Made by a program: the position numbers and the translations under genes. The notes under the pieces are model-generated. The model did no database searches and had not been told where the DNA came from. It saw only the letters and a program-made list of their open reading frames with translations. A DNA stretch of 14,318 bases from Micrococcales bacterium (lineage in GTDB: Bacteria > Actinomycetota > Actinomycetes > Actinomycetales > Dermatophilaceae): assembly GCA_003157445.1 (NCBI GenBank), contig PMJN01000265.1:3670-17987 (forward strand), in the 5' to 3' direction. How positions within the stretch are numbered: the stretch's first letter is position 1; every line of letters begins with the position of its first letter. Shown here piece by piece: positions 12,966 through 14,318 of the stretch.

Positions 12966-13070
12966 GTACGATGATTAGGCATTCCTCGCGTAGAGTTTCG
13001 CCGACCTCGTGAAAATGTTCACAAGCGTTGCCCGTTCTCAGTTCAGCAGAAAAAACCCGATGAGGCCCCT

Positions 13071-14318
13071 GTGAGTCACAGCATTATTGGCACCGTCACA
13101 GACAGGACCGACGGCACAGCCTTCGCCCAAGTTCCTGCATCGAGCGAGCTGGCATCCCAGGCCTCCCCTGCCGGTCAGCACGCTGAGACAGCTGACGTCA
13201 TCATCGTTGGGGCGGGGCCCAGTGGCTCAGCCACCGCGGCATATCTGGCAATGGCTGGGCTCGACGTCCTGCTGCTGGAGAAGGCTGCCTTTCCTCGCGA
13301 GAAGGTCTGTGGTGACGGACTGACCCCCAGAGCCGTACGCGAGTTGATCACTCTTGGCATCCCGACACCGGCTGAAGACGGCTGGATCAAGAACCACGGT
13401 CTGCGCATCGTCGCCGGTCAGGTGCGGCTGGAGTTGCCGTGGCCAGACCTTGCGAGCTTCCCGCCGTATGGTCTGGTCCGCACCCGCAAGGACTTCGATG
13501 ACATCTTGGCCAAGCATGCTGTCTGGCACGGGGCGCGACTGCGCGAGTCCACCAACGTCACGGACCCGATCCTGGATGAGCGCACCGGCGCCATCATCGG
13601 TGTACGGGCCAAGGCGATGGACCCCGACGGCCGACCCACCGGTGAGGACCTCGTCTTCCGTGCCCCTCTGGTGGTCGCCGCTGACGGCAACTCCAGCCGG
13701 CTGAGCATGTCGATGCACCGGCCCAAGCGGGACGACCGGCCGATGGGTGTGGCTGTCCGCACCTATTACACAAGCCCGCGCCATGACGACGACTACATGG
13801 AGTCCTGGCTCGAGCTGTGGTCGAAGGATGCAAATACGGGCAGGCGAGTCCTGCTGCCCGGCTACGGGTGGATCTTCGGGATCGGTGACGGCACCTCCAA
13901 TGTGGGTCTGGGCATCCTCAACACCTCGGCTGCGTTCGGCCACGTCGACTACAAGGACATCCTCAGTCGCTGGGTCGACACACTGCCGCCCGAGTGGACT
14001 TTCAACGAAGCCACGATGACCAGCCCGGTCCGCGGTGCCGCCCTGCCGATGGGATTCAACCGTCAGCCCCACTACGCCCATGGGCTGCTGTTGGTCGGTG
14101 ATGCCGGTGGCATGATCAACCCGTTCAACGGCGAGGGCATCGCCTACGCCATGGAGTCCGGCCGTCTGGCCGCCGAGGTGATCGCCCAGGCGTTCGCCCG
14201 CCAGAGCGACGCAGGCCGCGAGAAGGTGCTGCAGTCCTACCCGCGGGTGATGAAGGACGCGCTGGGTGGTTACTACACACTGGGCCGCGGCTTTGCCAAG
14301 ATGATTGGCAACCCCGAG
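13071..14318 (+). CDS. menJ: MenJ-like FAD-dependent geranylgeranyl/menaquinone reductase (C-terminus cut off)
   Basis: Flavoprotein of the geranylgeranyl reductase family; the mycobacterial MenJ saturates the beta-isoprene of menaquinone. The frame is open to the window end (416 codons, no stop seen). Start GTG 13071 is supported by GATGAGG five bases upstream. The FAD-binding VIIVGAGPSGSATAAYLA (43-60) comes only after about 42 Ser/Thr/Ala-rich residues, a longer N-terminus than in the family. Next are FPREKVCGDGLTPRAVRE (74-91, the CGDG motif), AADGNSSRLS (203-212), PGYGWIFGIGDG (263-274) and the second FAD motif VGDAGGMINPFNGEGIAYAM (342-361). Its position behind menG favours a menaquinone substrate over chlorophyll- or lipid-type prenyl groups, which the sequence alone cannot exclude. 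A regulatory palindrome lies in the upstream gap. Confidence 0.9.
   Translation, partial: MSHSIIGTVTDRTDGTAFAQVPASSELASQASPAGQHAETADVIIVGAGPSGSATAAYLAMAGLDVLLLEKAAFPREKVCGDGLTPRAVRELITLGIPTPAEDGWIKNHGLRIVAGQVRLELPWPDLASFPPYGLVRTRKDFDDILAKHAVWHGARLRESTNVTDPILDERTGAIIGVRAKAMDPDGRPTGEDLVFRAPLVVAADGNSSRLSMSMHRPKRDDRPMGVAVRTYYTSPRHDDDYMESWLELWSKDANTGRRVLLPGYGWIFGIGDGTSNVGLGILNTSAAFGHVDYKDILSRWVDTLPPEWTFNEATMTSPVRGAALPMGFNRQPHYAHGLLLVGDAGGMINPFNGEGIAYAMESGRLAAEVIAQAFARQSDAGREKVLQSYPRVMKDALGGYYTLGRGFAKMIGNPE

Noticed and set aside
1..14318. CRISPR arrays, tRNA or rRNA genes, phage attachment sites
   Set aside because: No regularly spaced short repeats, no cloverleaf-like segments and no rRNA-like sequence were seen on either strand.

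Overview
The window is high-GC actinobacterial DNA. The evidence is GTG starts, 4-base start/stop overlaps, an actinobacterial-type menaquinone gene set (menD, menF, menG and a MenJ-like reductase), an Eis-family acetyltransferase and a secreted S53 peptidase. The gene content would suit an Intrasporangiaceae-like or related member of the Actinomycetia, but no phylogenetic marker was compared.

Region 1 (1-1970, + strand) is a tightly overlapping tsaB (truncated by the window edge) - rimI - tsaD operon for tRNA t6A37 modification and ribosomal protein acetylation. Its end carries an IS200/IS605-type (TnpB-associated) right-end motif that contains the tsaD stop codon. A lower-GC intergenic stretch follows, with no convincing gene. 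Region 2 (2254-4070, +) is a nucleoside hydrolase overlapping a ribokinase by one base. Together they form a short nucleoside-to-ribose-5-phosphate salvage module. Region 3 (4120-5829, +) is menD.

Region 4 (5924-8533, -) is a large secreted S53 (sedolisin) peptidase. It has an Ig-like domain and three 121-residue C-terminal repeats that are almost identical in DNA. Upstream lies about 1 kb without an intact gene. It holds an 8+8 palindrome, a decayed tnpB 3' end, two strong hairpins and a second TnpB-type right-end motif that stops two bases short of the next gene's stop codon.

Region 5 (9556-12116, -) is menF overlapped by an Eis-like GNAT gene. Region 6 (12204-14318, +), divergent from menF, is menG and then a menJ-like geranylgeranyl/menaquinone reductase cut by the window end. 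A DtxR/IdeR-like iron-box candidate lies between those two. MenF, MenD, MenG and MenJ supply the first steps, the methylation and the side-chain saturation of menaquinone synthesis. The peptidase and the IS debris lie inside this men neighbourhood and look like later insertions.

I found no complete new defence or mobile system. The least expected signal is the pair of TnpB right-end/omega-RNA-like motifs, each placed exactly against the 3' end of a convergent host gene (tsaD and the Eis-like gene), with a tnpB relic beside one of them.
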